Translations under genes and position numbers: made by a program
In this document: positions 10,914-20,197 of the stretch, one piece after another
How the letters are laid out: every line of letters starts with the position of its first letter
How positions within the stretch are numbered: position 1 is the stretch's first letter
The notes under the pieces: model-generated
The model's input: only the letters and a program-made list of their open reading frames with translations
What the model was told of the DNA's origin: nothing
The model's database searches: none
NCBI GenBank assembly: GCA_036897095.1
Contig: JAYMSP010003133.1
Span: 1 to 20,943 of the forward strand
DNA length: 20,943 bases
Reading direction: 5' to 3'
DNA from: Plantago elongata
Lineage: Eukaryota; Streptophyta; Magnoliopsida; Lamiales; Plantaginaceae

Positions 10914-12199
10914 TAGTGTCCATTTGATTTTTTTGGAAATGGTTAGTTTGAGATATCATGGAATTCTTGAAAAATCAGTTTTTTTTTTTTTTTGAAGGAA
11001 ATGTGGAGATTTCAATGTTTGGTTTCTTATTTGCACCATTTTAACCGGTTTCTCTTTTTAGAGATTTATATTGTTTGGTTTGCATGAAAATTGTGGATGT
11101 GGAATTGTGTAGAATATGAGTTGAATAAAATACCCATCCTTAATAGTGGTGGGACTAAAATACCCATCTTTTATATGTTATGATACAATTATTAATTTAT
11201 CATTTAGTTTTGTCACATACCCCGTCAAGTATCGACAAACCATTAATTAGTTAAAATATTTATACAAAATACAAGTAATATCCTACATTTAACTATATCA
11301 TATGAATTTGTATGAAATAAATTCAAGCAAAATTAATAGATTACTCAAACACATTTTTTTATCCTTTTTGGCCATGCAAATTCAAGGAAACCCATGTAAA
11401 ATAGTTTTTTTATAATTTAAAATATTAAATTCAACAAATTGTTATTTAGGAGGGGTAATTAAGATTAATTCAAATAAATAATGTGTAGTGATAACTTCAA
11501 TCTCATTTTTATGAGATTTAAGCATTCAAACCAATTTAGTTGAGATAATTACAAATTCGTATAGCTTTTAAACTTCTCACACTTTAGTGATAAAAAAATA
11601 TCCCTACAAATTAGTAATATTTTGTAAATTTGAATTAAAATACGCTATAATTAATAAAATTTATCACATATTTCTAGAAACTAAATCAAAACGCATTCAC
11701 ATGCAAGTTGACACTACTTTTTTTCGTCATTGTATTATTCATCATGCATATCTGATTCATATCTTCCCGACTTTTGGGGAAATGAATATGTTGATTATGC
11801 AGCTTGATTAGATGCGGGTCACCAGTTGTTCAATATTTGATTAAGGATGATTAATTATCTTAATTTTTAATATTTTGGTGCAATTCAAACAACTCCCAAT
11901 AAAAGGAATAAGACTTGAGTGTATGTTGGTCCAAGTGTTGTTGGTGCATGAAATTGGTTCCATACATTATTCATGTCAGAAAACTCATATTGCAAATATC
12001 TGGGGGTAGCAAGTATTTGTTTTCAGGGTTTTACCGTACAAATAAGGCATGAAAATGCTAATCCGGTTTTCATGAGGGAATTCTGGTTAGACCAAATTCC
12101 ATTTTCCATTTTCCATTTCCACCTTCAATAAGCGACCAAGCATGAGTTTCTTTGACTTTTTACATTGACGTTTCACATTTCCCCCAAAACCAAACACTA
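10914..12199. mobile_element. Possible ~1.3 kb nonautonomous element with long degenerate inverted termini
   Basis: The left end begins TAGTGTCCATTTGATTTTTT. The right end read on the minus strand begins TAGTGTTTGGTTTTGGGGG. Further inward both sides show GGAAATG, then a TTGGT-x-x-CTTATT block (left near 11017-11030, right near 12130-12148), then AACCGG followed by TT or AT. The order of blocks is conserved in inverted orientation over more than 100 bp. No transposase is encoded and flanking 3-bp or 8-bp duplications do not match, so this would be an old decayed copy. A dot plot would settle it. Confidence 0.35.
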
Positions 12200-12476
12200 C
12201 CTTATGAAACTACAAAACACCTCCCATTTAATTATGAAAAAGAATACTTCATTCAAAAATATAATAACTTTTTATTCCTTCTTTTACATGCAATTTAATG
12301 TATATTTTAAATAGTACAATTAAGTTCAAGTTCCAACTCTCATCGTAAATGAAGTATATCTATTTAATGAAATTAAAGATGGTATAACTTTATTGAAGAA
12401 AGTTTGAATGCTATGTTCTAAAAAATTGTAACATATATCTAGTTTACGCATAATTTCTACAAACTCACATGGACAC

Positions 12477-12485
12477 TATAAAAAG
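12477..12485 (+). promoter_or_regulatory. TATA box of the His-rich gene
   Basis: TATAAAAAG lies 43 bp upstream of the ATG at 12528, implying a very short 5' leader of roughly 15-25 nt. A seed/RY-type CATGCA (12287-12292) lies farther upstream. The well-formed TATA box at a plausible distance supports this being a live, tightly regulated gene. Confidence 0.75.
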
Positions 12486-12527
12486 CTATAGGATCTTTCC
12501 CATTTACAACATCACCTTATACCAAAT

Positions 12528-13457
12528 ATGAATACATTGAAATCTCCTGTAGTGGTATTCTTTTTGCTCTTGAGTCTTGCAACTCCATGTTTCACCCGAT
12601 ATGTGGACAAACATCAAACATTGTTGAGATTAAACAGTTTCAATGAACATCAACCGAGCCAAAACTTATGGGCCCTAGAAGAATTTAAAGACCATAGGTA
12701 CCATCCTTTTCATCACCATTTGAAGACTCATGTTGAATCTCCTAAGCATGATAGTCAACCCCATGATCATCTATTTAAATATCAAGATGAATATCAGGAC
12801 AAACACAACCAGGAGCTTGACTCCATAGATGTACACAATCATCCTTCTTACCAGAAGAAAGGCCACGGTGAAGCTCCAAAACAAAGTGGTCACCACCGTG
12901 CTCATCCAACTCATCACCAAAAGAGACATCCTAAAGCTCCTAAACAAAATGGCCACCACCATTCCCATCCACCTCATCATCACAATAGTCATGCAAAAGC
13001 TCATATACATGGACATGGTGGAAACTACCATTTAAGTGCACTTCATCACCACCATGCTCATGCTAAATCTTCAAAACATAGTGGTCACCATCATGCTCAT
13101 GCACCACATCAATACAAAGATCATACTAAAACTCATAAACATGGCAGTCACCACCCTGCTCATGCACCACATCAACATAAAGATCACACTAAAACTCATA
13201 AACATGGCGGACACCAACATGCTCATCCACCACATCACCAAAAAGTTCATGCCCCTAAGCACGGAGGACACCATGCTCACCCACCTCATCAACATCATAC
13301 TCATGCTAAAGCTCCTAAACATAGTGGTCACCACCATGCTCATGCACCACATCCCCACAAAGGTCACGCTGAATCTCCTAAACATGATAACCACCATCAT
13401 GCTCATCACCAGAATATTCGTTTAACTCCAAAATTTAGTGGACACCTTCGTGCGTAA
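12528..13457 (+). CDS. Secreted histidine-rich tandem-repeat protein, 309 aa
   Basis: This is a single uninterrupted frame. Residues 1-23 are a clear signal peptide (VVVFFLLLSLATPCFT), so the product probably enters the secretory pathway and may go to the cell wall or vacuole. The only cysteine is in the signal. An acidic/mixed spacer (24-112) precedes about nine tandem units of ~21 residues (113-296) of the pattern HAKAPKHGGHHHAHPPHHHK. By my count 84 of 309 residues are His (27%). Such spacing suggests binding of Zn, Ni or Cu and pH-dependent charge; this is inference. AP, PP and SP dipeptides could be hydroxylated and arabinosylated as in arabinogalactan or His-rich extensin-like proteins. 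No enzyme domain is present. The C-terminal NIRLTPKFSGHLRA is non-repetitive. I do not recognise a named family. The ATG is the first after the TATA box and starts the signal peptide. Confidence 0.9.
   Translation: MNTLKSPVVVFFLLLSLATPCFTRYVDKHQTLLRLNSFNEHQPSQNLWALEEFKDHRYHPFHHHLKTHVESPKHDSQPHDHLFKYQDEYQDKHNQELDSIDVHNHPSYQKKGHGEAPKQSGHHRAHPTHHQKRHPKAPKQNGHHHSHPPHHHNSHAKAHIHGHGGNYHLSALHHHHAHAKSSKHSGHHHAHAPHQYKDHTKTHKHGSHHPAHAPHQHKDHTKTHKHGGHQHAHPPHHQKVHAPKHGGHHAHPPHQHHTHAKAPKHSGHHHAHAPHPHKGHAESPKHDNHHHAHHQNIRLTPKFSGHLRA
12864..13415 (+). repeat. In-frame ~63-bp tandem minisatellite encoding the His-rich units
   Basis: Units of 21 codons are arranged head to tail, with one irregular unit (residues 155-176) and two shortened ones (18 and 17 codons). 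Adjacent units starting at 13122 and 13185 are nearly identical in DNA (the stretch encoding HTKTHKHG). A separate near-copy links 13074-13110 with 13318-13354, with one difference in 37 bases. This points to unequal crossing over or gene conversion, so copy number probably varies between individuals. Confidence 0.85.
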
Positions 13458-14036
13458 TTGGATCATTACAAAATAGGTCTTGCCAAAACTACCATATGTG
13501 ATAGACATCGTTATACTTATTCATTTTTATGCACTTATGTAACATGAGTTTTATGAAATGAAAATAAGACTATGTTGCTTGTATCAGACACTTTATTGCA
13601 GTTTTATTTTTGCACCAGAGACAATGATGAGTACCACCTCGTCATTTTGAATGGCTTGACATGTGAGATATGTGCGGTTAAAGAGGTTTTTGTCATTCTC
13701 AATTAAAATGAGATGCTCTGGTCCAGTTAAAATATACAAATGATATTTGACTTATATTCAAAATTTATCGAACTATTTTTTTTCAACATTGTGTAATATT
13801 TCAATTCATTTTGTTTCTAAACGTATAATATCGCATAAAAACAATCACGACCCTACCCAATGCTTCATATCACCTGAGATCTTCTAAAATTATTATATTA
13901 AACAATAAAATAAATGTGAATAATTGATTTATCTAATAATCTGGTCATCCACCACAATATTGACATGTAATGGCAGGAAGTGTGTTCATGCTTCTTTCTA
14001 CACAGTGGGCCCTCACGTGTATCATACCATACAAAA

Positions 14037-14048
14037 TAGGGCGCCCTA
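14037..14048. repeat. Perfect 12-bp palindrome TAGGGCGCCCTA
   Basis: This is a GC-rich palindrome in AT-rich surroundings, about 20 bp downstream of a TGGGCCCTCACGTG cluster (14006-14019) that combines a site II/TCP-like TGGGCC and a G-box CACGTG. Function is unknown. Confidence 0.5.
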
Positions 14049-14088
14049 CAAAGTAAGTGTAATTTTCACATAGTGGCACAACACTTCA

Positions 14089-14109
14089 ATTCTAAACATT
14101 GTTTAGAAT
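14089..14109. repeat. Perfect 10-bp inverted repeat with 1-nt spacer
   Basis: ATTCTAAACA and TGTTTAGAAT are exact reverse complements separated by a single T. It may be the joined or nested end of a small transposon, or a 21-bp protein-binding palindrome. No flanking duplication was found. Confidence 0.6.
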
Positions 14110-14484
14110 GAGGGAAAATTTTGCATTGCACACACAAAATGCTTGTAATTATTCTTATTTGAAATGAAATATGGATACAAATATGTAAAAGAAAGAAGAA
14201 GGTAGTTAAAGAAAATAATAGTTATTGATGTGTCACATTGTTTGATATAATGTGACTCTTCATGCATGCATGGATATGATTATGTATATGAAAATTATTA
14301 ATTGAAACAGAAGATAACTTTTAAAGAATTTAGTATTTACATATTTTTTCTAGAGAAAATAATCTACCATCTGATATAAGGACGCATTCTTTTATCACTT
14401 GCCTAATACTGCCACATTTCAATTATTTATTTAAATTTATGCATCAATCCTAATGAATAAAAATTTATAGGACGGTGATATAGA

Positions 14485-14642
14485 AATCAGAGTGATGTGC
14501 CAAAATGGCGTTGCCAATTTCACAGTTTGCCAAAACTAATAACCTTCTGAGTGTTTCAGGTTACAAGCAATCTCTTACATCTAACAAAGCGGCATTACCA
14601 ATTTCACAAGATACAAGAATCAGAAGAATCAGAGTAATGTGC
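14485..14642. repeat. Diverged local direct repeats
   Basis: AATCAGAGTGATGTGC (14485-14500) recurs as AATCAGAGTAATGTGC (14627-14642). GGCGTTGCCAATTTCACA (14507-14524) recurs as GGCATTACCAATTTCACA (14591-14608). The differing offsets (142 and 84 bp) mean a duplication followed by rearrangement, not a simple tandem copy. Confidence 0.5.
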
Positions 14643-15291
14643 TTCATTGCGTACAGAATTGTGTCACACTCATAAGGACTTGTTTTCAAGCAACAATGAT
14701 TGAAAGGAAAAGAAATTTGCTAGTACTAGAATATTTATAGTAATTATCTTACCTAGCATAATCACCATTCACCACCATCGCCAAAAAATACTGAAGCAAT
14801 CTTTAGAATAAAAACACAAGTTGCTTTAGATGCAAACTAATCTTAATCATTTACAGATGCTAATCAGAATAGTAACCAAAGTCATTGCTTCTCTAACACA
14901 TCTCTTCATTGTAGGAGATACATTACAATTTGCATAAGAAACACTGCAAATCTTACATTACCAGCAGTTTGGACATTGATGCTGATCAGCACAAACCAGG
15001 GAAAATGCAGGAACACTTCTTGTGCATACTTCATGAGACTTGTGCTGAATCTGTGTTATTTCATTGCACGAAATTGCCCATGCAGTTACAACCTTTGTAT
15101 CAAAATCCCTTTAGCTATTTCCAAATTAACCAAAAAAGCTGCAGAAAGAACGTTTCTAACCAGAAGCAAAGGGATATAGTTAAAGGTTTCTGAAACATGG
15201 GGCATTTCGTTCAGTAGAAAGAACAAGCTGACATTCTGCAAGTTTGCATAAACACCAAGGTTTTATGCAATTATCCCAAATGAAACAAGAA

Positions 15292-18200
15292 TTAGTCATC
15301 CGAGCTATAGTCAGTCTCTTCCTGGAGTATGGGTAATGCAGCACAGCAGAATTGGTCCTTGTCTCGGACAAGAAGACAGCTCCCACTAGAATTCCATTTC
15401 AAATCAAATACACTAAAATTAGGAAACGGCACATTAATGCAGTAGGCACGTCGTGAAGGGGTCCACATGTACAAATTGTTACTTCCTGTGCATAATACTA
15501 GGCGGGGGGAAGTAGGATCCCATGCTGCAGTCCGAATGGGATCTTTTTGTATCAAGATAGATGCAAGCTCAAGATGTTGCATGTCCCATATCCACAGGAC
15601 AGTTGGCATGCTGTCGTTACGCGTACATATGTATTGGCTGTCGTTGCTCCATGACAAGAGACCTGGCTCAAATATAAAACATGAAGAAAATTTAGAAGAT
15701 TTGACTGTCTAAAGCAAATTCTACCAGCAAAATAACATCAAATTCTGTAAATAATTTTAATTTAATATTTTAGTAGCCTGTGGTTAGAGGAATTACATCA
15801 GAGTCATTAATCTTCCAGAAAGGTGTGGTTTGACATGACTGCCATACTGGGGTGGGTGGTGCAAAATTTCAAAACATAGGGTAGCCGCTATGTAAGATTA
15901 TTCAACATACGCATGTCAATGTAGGCCATGCATACGAACCCATGTGGAACATTCCATTCCATGAAGAAGCACAGAAGTGCAGACCGAAGTTTTTAGGAAA
16001 AATAAAAAATAAAAAACATAAAATGTGTCTGCATTCCAACTGGTTTTTTTTTTTTTTTTGAACAAAAGATATTTTTATTACAAGTAAAACAGGACACAAA
16101 GTCAAACTAGAGCAAAACTGAGATAATCTAGGATGCATAGCACATCTGCAAATGACAATAAAGACAACCCTCCTAACTAGCTGTTCCATAGTCTTCCGCA
16201 CATATTGAAAAAAGCTACAGAGCAAAAATTCAAATTGGGACTTTCTGACAAGGCAGGGAGAGTATGATAAAGTGCAGCCGAATCTTGTAAAATGTTAAAT
16301 GTGCAAAGTGCACACATGTCTTACCGATCCCTTGCTTGGGATTTGGTCTGTCTGCTGCAGGCTTTTGTGAAGGAAGAGTAATGGGCACCTCCATAATATC
16401 ATATCTAACTTGATCAAATGGCTCAGCAGCATTATCTGTTAAATATATGATTCATAGAATAAGTATTAGGTAGACAAATTCTAGTAAACATCTCATTAAA
16501 AAATGGGTCGAAAAGTTCAAATATTGCCTGAAAAATTATGACTGCCAACTGTCTGAAGCCAGAAGAATTTTACTAGCATATGTGCAACAGAACATGTATT
16601 ACTAATTCATTTTAAGTTTTTAACCATTAGACTTAGCAACAACCATCACGGAAAAAGTGGGCCATGACTATTATTAAATCGATTCTGATTCTAAGAAATG
16701 TTTTTGAATTCACGAAACAATTAGATCAGATTGAGAAACTGAAAAGAAATATTATTATCAATGTATCATTGTTAGTAATGTGTAAGGCCCTGATAACTTG
16801 CAAAGCAATCAAGCCCCAGCCTTCTCCGATGAAGCAGTATATAGTGTGTTAAGATTATGAAAGAATTAAACACACTTTTGGTAGATAGAATAACAATTTT
16901 TGTGATGGAGAGATGATATTACTAACAAAATGCAATGGCAAAATGATGTGTGCTCTATAGACTATTGTCCAACAAGACAAAGCATTACTTGATTATAAGT
17001 TAACACTAAGTATAAGTAATGTTTAACACTAAGTATAAGTAATGTTGCATTGAATATTAATTTCTACACATACATATTTTTCAGTGTGAAATTATGTTAA
17101 AACAAATTATTAATATTTCAGACATCTATAAAAAGGCGGGCACGTGAAGGATTAATTAACAAGAATTGTAGGAACTCACCAGCATTTCTTTCAATAAATT
17201 CATCACTCAATGATAATCCTGACATGTCAAGTTGCAAAGGCTCATCTACTTCCTGAATTTGACAGAGGGGAATTTAAAAGAATTCCTAATAGTATATTTA
17301 ATCACCTAAACAAGGAAGAATTTTTTTTACCTTGAAAACAGCGGCACCACAGGGGCCACGGACAGTAGATAGATGAGTAAATTCTGCAAATACTTTCCAT
17401 GTCAAGTGATTCAAAACCCGTATCATTTGGTCGTAGCTTCCTACTGCTAAGAATTGGCTACAGGGTGACCAAGACATACTTTTTACTCCTAATCCACATT
17501 CATATGCTTGATATTTAGATAAGCAGCGCCCATCTGGAGAATATATCAGAACCTAAACCAAAAGCACAGTAAGGATATATGAAGGTGCATAACAAGACAT
17601 CCAACAGCAAGTTCTTCATCTTCACTTATTAATTGTTTACATAATATATAAGCACATGAGAAATACTTGGCCAGTGATAGTTCTTTTTTTTTTTTGGTTT
17701 TCTAAATAAGTTCTTGAGAGGGAAAAGTCACGGCAATAAGCAACAGTGTGAGAAGCAAGCATATCAAAAGTAATGATTCCACAAGATGTGTAAGTTAAAA
17801 TTACGGAATGAACAGCTAGTACACAGTTATGTTTCATCTTTGCATTAAGCTGTCAGAAACAAACATAATCACAGGTAAACATTCTTTGCAATGTAAATGA
17901 TGGATCCGGCAAATAAGTTGCAACTATTCCTGAAGAACGAGCTAACTATCTACTATCATAACATGAAATAACGAAGAGAACCAAGATTCATGTTTATGTG
18001 TTACAGCACAAACGTGATTGTAATGCATAGTATAGTCTATATGATGCATACAATGTTACAAAGTGATCAAACTATTTTAATTATTATACAAAAATAAGAA
18101 ATACTATCACAAGTACCTTATATTCAAGAGGCGAATCCCAAATAACTATGGCACTGTCATCAGGTGACCACTGAATATCAGATAAATCCACTGTATCAAC

Positions 18201-19578
18201 AGCAAAAACACCCATGATCTCCCAACTATGACATGAAAGCAAATTAACATAGTCCTTGCAGTCGCGTCTCGTGCATATTGCAGCATATTTGCCATCTCTA
18301 GTAAATGATACCCCTTTAGAACCTTGTTTTGGCCCTTGCACATGAATGCATGCAGTGTTCAACAGTGACCAGACTGTCAGCCGTAGCTGGAAATCAGAAG
18401 TGGTGAGTATGTGGCGGCTATCAGGACTCCATCTTGCATAAGAAATACCTGCAGGACCCTCATCTATCTTGCAAGTCCACTCTGGTTGTGCCAATGACCA
18501 CGCTTGTATCACAGGCCTCTTAGATAGACCACAGAGTATGTACTCAGAATCAAGAGCCCATTCAATATAAGTTATTTTATCCAAGCATGAAAATAATTGT
18601 ATCACCTATTAATGAAATAAGATAAAATTATAACTCGAAGCCTGAAAGCATCATACTCAGCAATTAATTGTCTTTCGATATGACAGACCCCTATTAAACA
18701 ATAAAGTGGACACAAACGTCTGTTTGTTTAACTACGAAACCCTGCTGAGAATTGGAAAAATAAATAATATAGCTTAATACAAGTTTTGCAATCTTGTAGG
18801 AATGACTAGAGAAAGCACCCTGCAATTCAATCATTCATTCTTCATTTTTTTTTTACTTTGTGTTCAATCATGCTGTGCTACTTGAGATAGGATCATAGGA
18901 TATAGTGCTGAATGAAAATGACTTGGAAACTTCACACTCCCCAGTCCCTTAACCCCTACAACTCACACCACAGACTGTTTTTAGGAAATTGATATCTACG
19001 CCGTAATAACCAGTCTCAGTAATGTTACCAGCGGCCACTGGCATAGTTAACTTCCAGGTACACCATTTCCTTTTTCACTGTCTATCAAAATAAACCTAAA
19101 CAAAACATCTCAATGTCCAACTTCGCAAACCACACTGTCTTAGAGACAGTGCTCCAGCCGTGAGAATAAGAATTAATTCTTCAGTTGGACTAGCTAATTG
19201 ACAAGGAGATTAGATACTACTTCACCAAATGACCAAATTAAGTAGGAAAATAGAGCAATTCTGATAACTCTAGTTGAATCAAACTGAATCACACATTTCC
19301 ACCCCATTCGATATAGAAGACAATAACTAGATCAACAACAATGAAGATAGCTTTACTTGATTACTACGTCCAGCTTAACTAAGGACAGGAACAATCGATC
19401 TAAAATGTGTAGACTTGTAAAAAACAACTAAGCAAATTTGAACTAAATTGCGAAGATGAACCTTAAGTGACAGAACATCACGGACGACGAGGCGATAATC
19501 GACGGCAACAGCCAAGTATCTAGCATTGGGAGAAAATGCACATGGACCAGCCTGCTTGTAAGTTTCAGAGAAATCCAT
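15292..19578 (-). CDS. WRAP73: WD-repeat protein WRAP73/WDR8, 6 exons, complete
   Basis: The exons are 19462-19578, 18117-18605, 17331-17552, 17180-17252, 16325-16435 and 15292-15662. All introns are GT-AG with phases 0,0,0,1,1, giving 1383 nt and 460 residues, about the usual length for the family. The N-terminus MDFSETYKQAGPCAFSPNAR and the segments DKITYIEWALDSEYILCGL and RPNPKQGIGLLSWSNDSQY are characteristic. Roughly six WD blades lie in residues 13-250, then a low-complexity linker (about 277-330), then three more blades (339-446). The tail is acidic (EETDYSSDD). In fungi and animals WRAP73/Wdr8 works with Msd1/SSX2IP at spindle poles. In Arabidopsis the Msd1-Wdr8 pair has been reported to act at cortical gamma-tubulin nucleation sites and recruit katanin. 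A similar cytosolic scaffold role is inferred here. No frameshift or missing blade is seen. Confidence 0.96.
16044..16090 (-). mobile_element. Probable retroposon (LINE-like) 3' end with poly(A) on the minus strand
   Basis: A 16-T run (16044-16059) is followed by GAACAAAAGATATTTTTATTA. On the minus strand this reads TAATAAAAATATCTTTTGTTC and then poly(A). That pattern is typical of the 3' terminus of plant non-LTR retroposons. It sits in intron 5 of WRAP73 in the same orientation as the gene. The upstream extent is unclear and may reach about 16225, where a weak minus-strand frame runs. No reverse transcriptase motif and no target-site duplication could be seen, so it would be a short 5'-truncated copy. 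Confidence 0.4.
17001..17046. repeat. Exact 23-bp tandem duplication
   Basis: TAACACTAAGTATAAGTAATGTT occurs twice in a row (17001-17023 and 17024-17046) with no differences, inside intron 4 of WRAP73. The perfect identity indicates a recent duplication and a candidate length polymorphism. Confidence 0.9.
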
Positions 19579-19626
19579 CGAGATTCAGAAATTGAGTTAG
19601 CTAATCTGTACTGAGTGTGAAATGTA

Positions 19627-19638
19627 CTAAATTGACAT
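19627..19638 (-). CDS. Possible minimal upstream ORF in the WRAP73 leader
   Basis: ATG TCA ATT TAG (three codons and stop) lies 48 bp upstream of the WRAP73 ATG on the same strand. It would be in the leader if transcription starts below the TATA box near 19790-19802. It could dampen translation, but so short a frame may equally be chance. Confidence 0.3.
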   Translation of the reverse strand: MSI

Positions 19639-19789
19639 TGAGTAGATCTATAGATAGGTGCAACTGTTATCGAAGATCTGCGAGTGAAAGATGAAATTGG
19701 AAGTTTGAAAATTCAAATTGAAAGGAAATCAATTGCCGATAGATGGTGAATGTTTTTAACAGCGGAATGTGGCTTTGTGCGGGTTTTGA

Positions 19790-19802
19790 GTTTATATATA
19801 GT
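19790..19802 (-). promoter_or_regulatory. TATA box of WRAP73
   Basis: On the minus strand this reads ACTATATATAAAC, about 213 bp upstream of the ATG. It is the best TATA match in the upstream region and implies a leader of roughly 180 nt. Confidence 0.6.
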
Positions 19803-19803
19803 T

Positions 19804-20190
19804 TGCTCCCGGTTTTCCAGATAGCATTCTTGACCTCAGATGATATGTGTGTTCTTTTTCTCTTTTCTTTGTTTATAATGGTTAATGCCTCAATGGTATA
19901 CTAATCCGTGGCAATATCGCAACATGAATTACTTTTAATAATAAATTAAATAAAAATAAAGTATAAAATAAATTAATCAGACTTACGTGTAAACAACATT
20001 TTTTGTGTTATTGTTAAGTAAAACATTATTCATCTACTATTATATCATTGAGTTTTCTTATGCTAACAGCGAAAGAATTGTGAAATTACAACTCATCATA
20101 ACTACGTTTTTATGTCGGGTTCTACAAACGTGAAAAACAATATGAAAAATTAGAGAGTATACGATACAATTAATATATGGAGTTGTTCCC
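19804..20190. other. AT-rich region upstream of WRAP73
   Basis: No gene or clear repeat is seen. It would hold distal promoter sequence of WRAP73. Long AT-rich runs near 19930-19975 resemble ordinary plant intergenic DNA. Confidence 0.5.
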
Positions 20191-20197
20191 AACCCTG

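Larger units (their letters stand above)
9386..12527. other. Divergent intergenic region between esterase and His-rich gene, rich in inverted repeats
   Basis: No convincing gene is visible. The two long overlapping frames at 10341-10640 (plus) and 10358-10627 (minus) have no recognisable motif and sit across a small inverted-repeat element, so they look fortuitous. The stretch contains the esterase promoter, the inverted-repeat units at 10488-10820 and 10914-12199, a 15-T run (10979-10993), and the promoter of the His-rich gene at the right end. Confidence 0.6.
13458..15291. other. Intergenic region between convergent His-rich and WRAP73 genes
   Basis: It contains the 3' UTR of the His-rich gene (an AATGAAAATAAG poly(A)-like signal near 13557-13568) and, at the right edge, the 3' UTR of WRAP73. 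Short frames near 14930-15193 overlap that 3' UTR and have no coding signature. Between them lie palindromes at 14037-14048 and 14089-14109 and a local partial duplication at 14485-14642. No gene is supported. Confidence 0.6.

Noticed and set aside
13071..13409. 112-aa Met-rich antisense frame (and 12771-13031)
   Set aside because: CAT codons for His read as ATG on the other strand, so Met-rich antisense frames are expected from the repeat composition.
13036..13425. 129-aa plus-strand frame overlapping the His-rich gene
   Set aside because: It is a shadow of the 63-bp repeat read in another frame; the repeat lacks stops in several frames. The signal-peptide frame is the credible one.
14930..15193. 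87-aa plus-strand frame
   Set aside because: It lies antisense to the expected WRAP73 3' UTR, with no domain or conserved pattern.
15902..16225. 107-aa minus-strand frame considered as a LINE reverse transcriptase tail
   Set aside because: No RT or zinc-knuckle signature could be seen, and it crosses the poly(A) tract, so it is not a protein; only the retroposon 3' end is retained as a call.
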